Assembly (NCBI GenBank): GCA_031263875.1
Contig: JAISEX010000224.1
Span: forward strand, 1-5,608
Direction of reading: 5' to 3'
DNA from: Eubacteriales Family XIII. Incertae Sedis bacterium
GTDB lineage: Bacteria; Bacillota; Clostridia; Peptostreptococcales; Anaerovoracaceae
DNA length: 5,608 nt
The notes beneath the pieces are model-generated. The model was not told the DNA's origin. It ran no database searches and saw nothing but the letters and a program-made list of their open reading frames with translations. This document shows, piece by piece, positions 1 to 5,608 of the stretch. Positions within the stretch are counted from its first letter, which is position 1; each line of letters opens with the position of its first letter. The translations under genes and the position numbers were made by a program.

Positions 1-1309
1 GCAGAAACCAATCGCCGCCGGACTCGCGCTTGACATAGGCACTACTGCCATCAGCGCGCTGCTTGTAGACCTGTTCACCGGCGAACCTCTTGCCTCCGGC
101 TCCGCGGGCAACGGACAGATTCATTACGGCGCGGACGTAATCAACCGCCTCATCGAAAGCTCCCGTCCCGGAGGCCTCGAACGATTGCGCGCCGCCGTCG
201 CGGACGACTGCGTAACGCCTCTCGTCGAAAAAATATGCCTGTCCCGCGGCATGACGCCCGCGCAAATTTACCGCGTGGCGTTCGCGGGCAACACGACGAT
301 GACTCATCTGTTCTTAGGCGTGTGGGCGAACTTCATACGGCTCGAGCCGTACGTGCCCGCTTTTTTCAGGTTGGAGGGACTGCGCGGCTCCGATATACGA
401 ATCGGCGTCAACGACTGCGCGGACGTGCTCGCCGCGCCGTGCGTCGGCAGCTATGTGGGCGGCGATATAACGGCGGGCGTGTTTGCCTCCATGATGAACC
501 GGCGGCAGGCTTCGTCGTTGTTCATAGACCTGGGCACGAACGGCGAACTGGTTTATGGCGGAGCGGATTTCCTTATGGCCTGCGCCTGTTCCGCGGGGCC
601 GGCTTTTGAAGGCGTCGATATAAGCTGCGGAATGCGGGCGGCCGACGGCGCGATCGAAGCGTTTCACATCGACGCCGCGACGCTCGAACCGACCCTCACG
701 GTCATCGGCGCTCCGGACGCGAAGCCAGCGGGGATTTGCGGATCGGGCCTGATAGATATAATTTGTGAGTTGTTCCGCGCGGGCGTCATCGACGCTAAAG
801 GAAGGATAGTCCGCGAAAGCGCTCGTATCATACGTGACGATACGGGCCTTGCGGGCTACGTGTTGGTTTTCGCCGGCGAAACCGGCATCGGACGGAATAT
901 TGAGATAAACGAGACGGACATCGACAATTTCATCCGCGCCAAGGGCTCGATATATTCCGCCATACGCTGTCTCCTCGCTACCGCGGATACGCGGGAGAAC
1001 GAACTGGACGCCGTATACGTCGCCGGCGGGATCGGGAGCGGCATCAACATCGGCAGCGCCATTCGCATCGGCATGCTCCCCAGCATGCCCGCCGAACGTT
1101 TTCATTATCTCGGCAACACGTCGTTGATGGGCGCGTACGCCATGCTTACGTCGCGTAAAGCAAACTCGGAAGTAAAAAACGTCGGCGACGGCATGACGTA
1201 TCTGGAGCTGTCAACGCATCCAGGCTACATGGACGAGTTCGTGGCGGCGTGTTTCCTGCCGCATACGGACGCTTCGCTGTTTCCCGCCGCGGAGGCGGAG
1301 CTTACATGA
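1..1309 (+). CDS. RACE-family reductive activator of a corrinoid protein, C-terminal ATPase part (5'-truncated by window)
   Basis: Partial gene: the reading frame is open from base 2 and gives 435 residues to the TGA at 1307-1309. The TTG at 185 is an internal leucine codon, not a start, because conserved sequence continues upstream of it. Seen motifs, numbered from the first visible codon: GLALDIGTT (7-15, phosphate-1 loop of an ASKHA-fold ATPase), a GADVINRL stretch, AGNTTM (95-100), DLGTNGE (176-182, phosphate-2 loop), SAGPAFEG (about 197-204), GICGSGLID (244-252), VAGGIG (340-345, adenosine motif), LGNTSLMGA and a C-terminal FLPHTD. These match the DUF4445/RACE family, whose members use ATP to return Co(II) corrinoid to active Co(I). 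Members are usually about 600-650 residues, with an N-terminal 2Fe-2S ferredoxin domain and a linker; those parts would lie upstream of the window. The partner is probably the corrinoid iron-sulfur protein (inferred from the cooS context), but activators of methyltransferase corrinoid proteins share the fold. The gene overlaps the next one by 4 bp. Confidence 0.93.
   Translation, partial: QKPIAAGLALDIGTTAISALLVDLFTGEPLASGSAGNGQIHYGADVINRLIESSRPGGLERLRAAVADDCVTPLVEKICLSRGMTPAQIYRVAFAGNTTMTHLFLGVWANFIRLEPYVPAFFRLEGLRGSDIRIGVNDCADVLAAPCVGSYVGGDITAGVFASMMNRRQASSLFIDLGTNGELVYGGADFLMACACSAGPAFEGVDISCGMRAADGAIEAFHIDAATLEPTLTVIGAPDAKPAGICGSGLIDIICELFRAGVIDAKGRIVRESARIIRDDTGLAGYVLVFAGETGIGRNIEINETDIDNFIRAKGSIYSAIRCLLATADTRENELDAVYVAGGIGSGINIGSAIRIGMLPSMPAERFHYLGNTSLMGAYAMLTSRKANSEVKNVGDGMTYLELSTHPGYMDEFVAACFLPHTDASLFPAAEAELT
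1291..1300 (+). promoter_or_regulatory. Ribosome binding site for the DUF3786 gene, inside the RACE coding region
   Basis: The sequence GGAGGCGGAG lies 5 to 10 bases before the ATG at 1306 and offers two overlapping Shine-Dalgarno cores. It supports ATG 1306 as the start rather than the in-frame GTG at 1249, which has no comparable site and lies deep inside the upstream gene. Confidence 0.75.
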
Positions 1310-1953
1310 TAAATATGATAAAAAAGACGAACCGGATGTTCGAGACTCCGTACAATCATTATCTTCAAAGTTTCCGATCCCTCGACCCGACGGAAACGGC
1401 CAAACGCTGCGCGGTTCCTTTCGATCCTGGCAGGTCAGCGTTTTATGTCCGGCTGATGGGCGTACTGTACGAGGTATTGTTCCCTCAGTTCGACGCGCGC
1501 GCCGCGGAAGGCGAGGCGGAAGCTCCAGCCTTAAAAAATTATGAGAAGATACTTTTGATGCGTTACCTTTGCGAAGGCAGGCATGTTCCGCGGCGCGGCG
1601 GCCAGTTGTCATACGACGAGATTCCGAACGGCGCCTTATACCTGAGCAATTTCAAGAACCGCTGCGCGCGCCGCGCCGCGCGCGCTCTAGGAGGCGATAT
1701 AAAATCTTTTGAAAAAGCCATGACGGGCTTTCAGGCGGAGCGCCTTCCGCAGGGCGACGCGGGATTCCGTTTCGAGTTTATCGGCGGGATATATATGAGC
1801 GTAATTCTCTGGGAGGGCGACGACGAATTCGAGGCGTCCGCGCAGTTTATGTTCGACGACAATTTCCCCGCCGCCTTTACGGCGGAAGACGCGGCCGTAG
1901 CCGGAGAAATCGCCGTCGGCAGGATATGCGCCGCCGTATCTTTATTGGCATAA
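1306..1953 (+). CDS. DUF3786-type protein of unknown function
   Basis: A 215-residue soluble protein with no signal peptide or membrane segment that I can see. From memory of the family, three blocks match DUF3786: a KILLMRYLCEGR block (81-92) followed by PRRGGQLSYDEIPNGALY (95-112) and FKNR; a GDAGFRFEFIGGIYMSVILW block (140-159) running into EGDDEFEAS (160-168) and FMFDD; and a short AEDAAVAGEI (183-192) near the C-terminus. Family members are often found near corrinoid and Wood-Ljungdahl genes in anaerobes, but no biochemical activity is established to my knowledge. The start overlaps the RACE stop (ATGA at 1306-1309), so the two are probably translationally coupled. CooT follows 22 bp later. 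The four cysteines (35, 89, 120, 208) form no CxxC-type metal motif. A role in corrinoid or nickel-enzyme maturation is a guess from position only. Confidence 0.85.
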   Translation: MINMIKKTNRMFETPYNHYLQSFRSLDPTETAKRCAVPFDPGRSAFYVRLMGVLYEVLFPQFDARAAEGEAEAPALKNYEKILLMRYLCEGRHVPRRGGQLSYDEIPNGALYLSNFKNRCARRAARALGGDIKSFEKAMTGFQAERLPQGDAGFRFEFIGGIYMSVILWEGDDEFEASAQFMFDDNFPAAFTAEDAAVAGEIAVGRICAAVSLLA

Positions 1954-1960
1954 AAAGAGT

Positions 1961-1967
1961 GAGGAGG
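1961..1967 (+). promoter_or_regulatory. Strong ribosome binding site for cooT
   Basis: GAGGAGG sits 8 bases before the ATG at 1976, in the 22-bp gap after the DUF3786 stop. It is among the best Shine-Dalgarno matches in the window. It fixes the CooT start so that the nickel-ligand cysteine is residue 2, and it argues against the overlapping out-of-frame GTG at 1978. Confidence 0.75.
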
Positions 1968-1975
1968 CTACGGAC

Positions 1976-2170
1976 ATGTGTCTTTCAAGCGTTTATCTGA
2001 CACGCGCGGGAGGGGAAACGGAACTGCTCTGCGAGTATGTCAGCGGCGCGGAACTGGCCGACGGGCATATCACGTTCAGGGACATACTCGGCCAGGAGGT
2101 CCGCGTGGCCGGCGCGCTGAAAAACATCGACCTCGTGAAGAACACGATAACGGTAGAGGCGCGGGATTGA
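1976..2170 (+). CDS. cooT: CooT-family nickel-binding accessory protein
   Basis: A 64-residue protein beginning MCLSSVYLTR, close to the length of Rhodospirillum rubrum CooT (about 66 residues). In the characterised family a homodimer binds a single Ni(II) through the conserved Cys2; that cysteine is present here, with a second cysteine at 19. The rest is a predicted small beta-rich fold, with alternating hydrophobic strands ending in LKNIDLVKNTITVEARD. Homologues are sometimes labelled RNA-binding proteins, a name not backed by function. Its position between DUF3786 and the nickel-insertion ATPase, directly upstream of cooS, fits a role in delivering or storing nickel for CODH maturation in the cytoplasm. 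The next gene follows after 10 bp. Cys2 as ligand is family knowledge; action on this CooS is inferred. Confidence 0.88.
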   Translation: MCLSSVYLTRAGGETELLCEYVSGAELADGHITFRDILGQEVRVAGALKNIDLVKNTITVEARD

Positions 2171-2180
2171 GGGGGCTGGC

Positions 2181-2957
2181 ATGGCATACGCGATAGCGGT
2201 GGCGGGCAAGGGCGGCACGGGAAAAACGACGTTGTGTGGGCTTCTGATAGACGCTCTGTGCAAAGAAGGCAGGGGGCCGGTGCTCGCGGTGGACGCGGAC
2301 GCCAACTCCAACCTCAACGAGGTGATGGGCGTGGACGCTCCGATCACTCTGGGCAGTCTCCGCGAGGATATAAAAAACGCCGGCGCGAGCGACAGCGTTC
2401 CGGCGTCCATGACAAAACAGGATTACCTCGGCGCGAAGTTCGCCGAAGCTCTTATAGAGGAGCCGGACTACGACATGCTCGTCATGGGCCGCACGCAGGG
2501 GACAGGGTGTTACTGTTTCGTGAACAGCCTCCTCAAAACTCAGTTGGAACGGCTGTCGAAAAATTATAAATATATCGTCGTCGACAACGAGGCGGGAATG
2601 GAACACTTGAGCCGTGGAGTGCTGCCCAGCGTGAACCTCATACTGATCGTCTCGGATTGTTCTCTGCGCGGAGTGCAGGCCGCGGGCCGAATTCGTTTCC
2701 TCGTCGACGAACTCGGGATGAAGCCGGACGCCTCTCGCTTCATTATAAACAGGGCGCCGGAGGGCGGGCCGGGCGAAAGCGTCTTGCGCGAGGCCGAACA
2801 TTTTGGACTTGACTTGGCGGGAGTCGTGCCCCACGACCCGATGATTTACGACTTCGACCGCGAGGGCAGGCCGACGGTAGATCTGCCGCGAGACTCGCCG
2901 GCCCGCTCAGCGCTCTTCGAAATTTTCGCTAAAGTGTTGCCGCACGGCAAGCGCTGA
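2181..2957 (+). CDS. cooC: CooC1-type nickel-insertion ATPase for CO dehydrogenase
   Basis: A 258-residue MinD/SIMIBI-class P-loop ATPase. Visible features: a deviant Walker A loop GKGGTGKTT (9-17) with signature Lys10 and Lys15; VDADANSNL (37-45), the switch I region; GCYC (109-112), giving the C110-x-C112 pair that in Carboxydothermus CooC1 binds metal at the dimer interface; and YIVVDNEAGMEHLSRG (131-146), the Walker B/switch II block typical of CooC. The family dimerises on ATP, binds Ni(II) through the CxC pair and completes the C-cluster of CODH. The length is normal and all key residues are present. The start is ATG 2181, preceded by GAGGGG at 2169-2174, which overlaps the end of the CooT stop. 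CooS follows 39 bp downstream, so it is the likely client. The stretch MGRTQGTGCYCFVN resembles the CODH-directed type more than the ACS-directed type at 4951. Confidence 0.93.
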   Translation: MAYAIAVAGKGGTGKTTLCGLLIDALCKEGRGPVLAVDADANSNLNEVMGVDAPITLGSLREDIKNAGASDSVPASMTKQDYLGAKFAEALIEEPDYDMLVMGRTQGTGCYCFVNSLLKTQLERLSKNYKYIVVDNEAGMEHLSRGVLPSVNLILIVSDCSLRGVQAAGRIRFLVDELGMKPDASRFIINRAPEGGPGESVLREAEHFGLDLAGVVPHDPMIYDFDREGRPTVDLPRDSPARSALFEIFAKVLPHGKR

Positions 2958-2982
2958 CGATGTCACAACAAATTCTTGTCTT

Positions 2983-2988
2983 GGGAGG
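2983..2988 (+). promoter_or_regulatory. Ribosome binding site deciding the cooS start
   Basis: GGGAGG lies 8 bases before the ATG at 2997. It sits downstream of the alternative in-frame TTG at 2976, so it supports ATG 2997 and removes seven residues from the longest possible reading. The ATG at 3015 has no such site. The 39-bp gap (2958-2996) shows no terminator-like hairpin. Confidence 0.8.
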
Positions 2989-2996
2989 ATGAATCG

Positions 2997-4934
2997 ATGG
3001 GTACCTCGCCAGCCATGGTGGAGCAACATACCAGCAAGGAGGATATACTGAAAAGGTTCACGACTATAGAGCAGTTGGAGGCCGACACGGAAAAACTGCA
3101 TGAGATGGCTTGCGCCGTCTGCGCTGAGACGTGGGCCGACCGTAGCAAGAAACAGACGCCGCACTGCAAGTTCGGCGAGGACGGCGTGTGCTGCCGCGTA
3201 TGCTCGATGGGCCCCTGCCGCATAACCGCGAAAGCTTCCCGGGGGATATGCGGGGCGGACGAGCATACTATAGCGGGCAGGCATTATTTGCGAATGGCGA
3301 CGGCAGGGGCGGCGGCGCACTCCGACCACGCGCGCGAAATCGCTTATGTCCTGCGCGAGAGCAGCGCGGAGGGCAATTTCAAAATCCGCGACGAATCAAA
3401 GCTGATCCGGCTCGCGAAGGAGTGGGATGTCGAGACCGAGGGCCGCGACATATACGACGTCGCGCACGAGGTAGCCGATCTGGGGCTGATGGAATTCGGC
3501 AAACCTTTCGGCACGCAGCGCTTCCTCGAGCGGGCGACGAAGGAACGGCGGGAACTCTGGGAAAAAGAGGGCCTGGCTCCGCGCGCGATAGACCGCGAAG
3601 TTTCGACGTCGCTTCACATGACGCACATGGGCAACACCGCCGAAGCCGAGGCGCTCGTGCGCCAGAGCCTGAAAATCGGGCTCGCCGACGGTTACGGCGG
3701 CTCCATGATAAGCACGATCTTTTCAGACATTCTATTCGGAACGCCGACGGCCCGCTCGACGGAGGGCAACCTCGGCGTGCTCGAACATGACATGGTGAAT
3801 CTTATCGTGCACGGACACGACCCGGTATTCTCGGAGATGGTGGTGCTCGCCTCAGAGGAGAAAGATTTGCAGGATCTCGCGAAGAAAAAAGGCGCGAAAG
3901 GCATCAACGTGGTAGGCCTGTGCTGCACCGCCAACGAGGTCGCCATGCGCCACGGCGTCAGGATGGCCGGTAATTTTCTCCAGCAGGAAAACGTCATACT
4001 GACGGGCGCTGTCGAGATGATATGCGTGGACGTACAGTGCATTTTTCCCGCGCTTGGGCCTCTGACGGACTGTTACCACACGAAGTTCGTCACGTCCTCG
4101 CCGGTGGCGAAAATTCCGCGCTCCATCTACATGCCGTTCGACCCGGACACCGCGAAGGAAAACGCGCGGGAAATCGTCAGGATGGCTGTGGAGAATTTCG
4201 AGAACCGCGACCCGGACAAAGTATTTATCCCCGAGCATAAACAGCCGGCCACCGTCGGTTACCCGACGGAACAGATAATTTACGAGCTGGACGGCGTGAC
4301 GAACAGCTACGTCGAGGAGCGCGGCTCTTACAGGCCCGCCGTCGACAGCATCAAGTCGGGCGTGCTTCGCGGAGCGGTCGCCATCGTGGGCTGCAACAAC
4401 CCGAGAGTGCGTCCCGACTTCTCCCATATAGAGATAATGAAAGAACTGATAGCCAACGATATTCTGATCGTCGCGACCGGCTGCGCCGCTCAGGCCGCCG
4501 CTAAATCAGGGCTTCTCAGCAAGGACGCGAAATTTATATGCGGCGCGGGCCTGCGGCGGGTATGCGAACTTGTGGGAATCCCTCCGGTTTTGCACATGGG
4601 CGCGTGCGTGGACATATGCCGAATGATGCTGCTTGTGAACGAAATAGCCAACGACTGGGGTGTGGACGTGACTCAGCTTCCGATCGTCGGCTGCGCGCCC
4701 GAATGGATGAGCGAGAAAGCTGTGGCGATCGCCAACTACGTCGTAGCCACCGGCATCGACACTTACCTCGGTATCGAGCCGCAAGTGAAAGGCTCGGCGC
4801 AAATGATGGAGCTGATCACCGAAGGCACGCGCAAAATCACGGGAGCGGGCTACATCATCAACACCGACCCGCAAGAACTCGTGAAATCCATGATCGACGG
4901 CATCGAGCGTAAACGCGCCGCGCTCGGGATTTGA
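2997..4934 (+). CDS. cooS: Nickel-dependent carbon monoxide dehydrogenase catalytic subunit (CooS/AcsA type)
   Basis: A 645-residue cytoplasmic enzyme of normal length that interconverts CO and CO2. Numbering from ATG 2997: Cys57 and Cys65 fit the D-cluster shared across the dimer; Cys66, 69, 74 and 85 fit the B-cluster, with the usual CCxxCxxxxC spacing. C-cluster ligands appear as His274 (in HGHDPVFSEM), Cys310 (GLCCTANE), Cys348 (VDVQC), Cys466 (GCNNPR), Cys496 (TGCAAQ) and Cys537 (HMGACVD), with the catalytic Lys574 in APEWMSEKA. Assignments are by recalled alignment to Carboxydothermus CODH-II; several spacings agree exactly (310 to 348, 466 to 496, 537 to 574). The absence of an insert before HMGACVD and the APEWMSEK motif look more like acetogen AcsA than CODH-II. 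Oddities: an extra CxxC at 39-42, CVDICR where CVDNSR is usual, and Glu114/Tyr117 after His108 and His111 where further histidines are often found. No electron-transfer partner (cooF) is adjacent. Maturation genes lie on both sides. Confidence 0.97.
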   Translation: MGTSPAMVEQHTSKEDILKRFTTIEQLEADTEKLHEMACAVCAETWADRSKKQTPHCKFGEDGVCCRVCSMGPCRITAKASRGICGADEHTIAGRHYLRMATAGAAAHSDHAREIAYVLRESSAEGNFKIRDESKLIRLAKEWDVETEGRDIYDVAHEVADLGLMEFGKPFGTQRFLERATKERRELWEKEGLAPRAIDREVSTSLHMTHMGNTAEAEALVRQSLKIGLADGYGGSMISTIFSDILFGTPTARSTEGNLGVLEHDMVNLIVHGHDPVFSEMVVLASEEKDLQDLAKKKGAKGINVVGLCCTANEVAMRHGVRMAGNFLQQENVILTGAVEMICVDVQCIFPALGPLTDCYHTKFVTSSPVAKIPRSIYMPFDPDTAKENAREIVRMAVENFENRDPDKVFIPEHKQPATVGYPTEQIIYELDGVTNSYVEERGSYRPAVDSIKSGVLRGAVAIVGCNNPRVRPDFSHIEIMKELIANDILIVATGCAAQAAAKSGLLSKDAKFICGAGLRRVCELVGIPPVLHMGACVDICRMMLLVNEIANDWGVDVTQLPIVGCAPEWMSEKAVAIANYVVATGIDTYLGIEPQVKGSAQMMELITEGTRKITGAGYIINTDPQELVKSMIDGIERKRAALGI

Positions 4935-4950
4935 GATAAGGCGTGTTCTC

Positions 4951-5608
4951 ATGAAAATCGCGGTCACGGGCAAAGGAGGCGTAGGAAAGACGACATTGGC
5001 GGCTATTTTGTCGCGCTTGTACGCGGAGGAAGGACGACCCGTCCTTGCGGTTGACGTCGACCAGGACTCGAATCTCGGGCTAGCGCTGGGCTTCACTCCG
5101 ACGGAACTGCTCGGCATTACGCCCGTTTCGCGAATGAGCGGGCTGATAGCGGAGAGAACAGGCTCGTCGAAAGAGAATTACGGAAAATTCTTCAAGATCA
5201 ACCCGCGCGTCAGCGATATACCCGATCGCTTTTCGCACGAAAAGAACGGCGTGCGGCTGCTCGTGATGGGCACAGTCGAAACGGGAGGCGGAGGATGCGT
5301 CTGTCCCGAACACGTGGTCCTCCGGCGCGTCATATCGAATCTGGTTCTCGCGCGCGAGGACGTGGTTATAATGGACATGGAGGCGGGGCTCGAACATCTC
5401 GGCCGCGGCACCGCGGACATGGTGGACCGGTTCGTTGTCGTAGTCGAACCCGGCGTCCGAAGCATCCAGACATACGAAAACGTGAAACGCCTCGCCGCCG
5501 ACCTCGGCGTTCGCCGGGTGAGCGTTGCCGCGAACAAAGTACGCGGACGCGGGGACGAAGAGTTCATCGCGAACCGCGTCCCGGCGAAAGACCTGCTCGG
5601 GGTCATTC
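4951..5608 (+). CDS. acsF: AcsF/CooC2-type nickel-insertion ATPase (3'-truncated by window)
   Basis: The frame is open from ATG 4951 to the window end: 219 codons and no stop, against about 250-265 residues expected, so the last tens of residues are missing. Motifs: deviant Walker A GKGGVGKTT (7-15) with Lys8 and Lys13; VDVDQDSNL (34-42); GGGGCVCPE (112-120) with the Cys116-x-Cys118 metal pair; VVIMDMEAGLEHLGRG (138-153) as Walker B/switch II; then VVVEPGVRSIQT. The blocks NYGKFFKINPRVSDIPDRF and LLVMGTVETGG resemble the AcsF group of acetogens. The Moorella AcsF member inserts nickel into the A-cluster of acetyl-CoA synthase using ATP. The gene starts 16 bp after cooS with only a weak AAGG (4938-4941) as ribosome binding site, so translation may depend on coupling. 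It could instead be a second CODH-directed CooC; the split between the two roles rests on recalled family patterns. Confidence 0.88.
   Translation, partial: MKIAVTGKGGVGKTTLAAILSRLYAEEGRPVLAVDVDQDSNLGLALGFTPTELLGITPVSRMSGLIAERTGSSKENYGKFFKINPRVSDIPDRFSHEKNGVRLLVMGTVETGGGGCVCPEHVVLRRVISNLVLAREDVVIMDMEAGLEHLGRGTADMVDRFVVVVEPGVRSIQTYENVKRLAADLGVRRVSVAANKVRGRGDEEFIANRVPAKDLLGVI

Noticed and set aside
185..187. TTG as the start of the RACE gene
   Set aside because: The frame is open to the window edge and includes the essential DIGTT nucleotide-binding loop upstream, so the real start lies before the window.
1249..1305. GTG start extending the DUF3786 protein by 19 residues
   Set aside because: It would overlap the conserved C-terminus of RACE by about 60 bp, while ATG 1306 has a good ribosome binding site and a classic ATGA overlap.
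1664..1685. GC-only run with 7-bp inverted ends (GCGCGCG and CGCGCGC around an 8-base loop)
   Set aside because: It lies within the DUF3786 coding sequence and encodes a run of Cys, Arg and Ala residues. There is no T-tract, so it is not a terminator, and Arg/Ala codons in GC-rich DNA produce such runs.
2076..2834. Long minus-strand reading frame of 252 codons opposite cooC (a similar one lies opposite RACE at 314-1105)
   Set aside because: It is antisense to genes with clear family motifs. The protein is rich in Arg, His and Ala, as expected from reading GC-rich codons backwards, and shows no recognisable domain.
2960..2992. Tiny frame of 10 codons (MSQQILVLGG) starting 3 bp after the cooC stop, with its TGA inside the cooS ribosome binding region
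   Set aside because: It could act as a reinitiation leader, but it has no Shine-Dalgarno sequence of its own, no regulatory codon run and no attenuator-like hairpin. Chance is the simpler explanation.
2976..2996. TTG start giving CooS seven extra N-terminal residues
   Set aside because: The GGGAGG site lies downstream of this TTG and is ideally placed for ATG 2997. The extra residues would translate the ribosome binding site itself.

Overview
The window holds six tightly packed genes, all on the + strand, and reads as part of a nickel carbon monoxide dehydrogenase (CODH) / Wood-Ljungdahl gene cluster from an obligately anaerobic bacterium. The order is: 3' part of a RACE-type corrinoid protein reductive activator (1-1309), a DUF3786-type protein of unknown function (1306-1953), the small nickel-binding protein CooT (1976-2170), a CooC1-type nickel-insertion ATPase (2181-2957), the CODH catalytic subunit CooS/AcsA (2997-4934), and the 5' part of a second, AcsF/CooC2-type ATPase (4951 to the window end). 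The first gene lacks its N-terminus and the last lacks its C-terminus because of the window edges. The last gene is open at the edge, with no stop codon in the window.

The largest non-coding gap is 39 bp (2958-2996). The other junctions are a 4-bp ATGA overlap, 22 bp, 10 bp and 16 bp. I see no promoter-like gap, terminator hairpin, RNA gene, mobile element, CRISPR or sizeable repeat. The simplest reading is one internal segment of a longer polycistronic operon whose promoter and end lie outside the window.

The genes make one story. CooS interconverts CO and CO2 at a Ni-Fe-S C-cluster. CooT and the first CooC are nickel-handling and nickel-insertion helpers for it. The AcsF-like ATPase is of the type that loads nickel into the A-cluster of acetyl-CoA synthase (ACS). 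The RACE protein re-reduces a corrinoid protein whose cobalt has fallen to Co(II). RACE and AcsF genes next to cooS suggest that this CODH works with ACS and a corrinoid iron-sulfur protein (the carbonyl branch plus methyl transfer) rather than with a CO-oxidising hydrogenase. The acsB, acsC and acsD genes themselves are not in the window, so this is inference.

The DNA is GC-rich, with GC-ending codons favoured, yet ATA isoleucine codons are common throughout. That mix, with an acs-type cluster, would fit several anaerobic lineages (for example Synergistota-like or deltaproteobacterial gut or digester bacteria), but I cannot fix the taxon from sequence alone. All six families are known. The least understood component is the DUF3786 gene, and the most notable departures from the textbook pattern are around the CooS active-site periphery.
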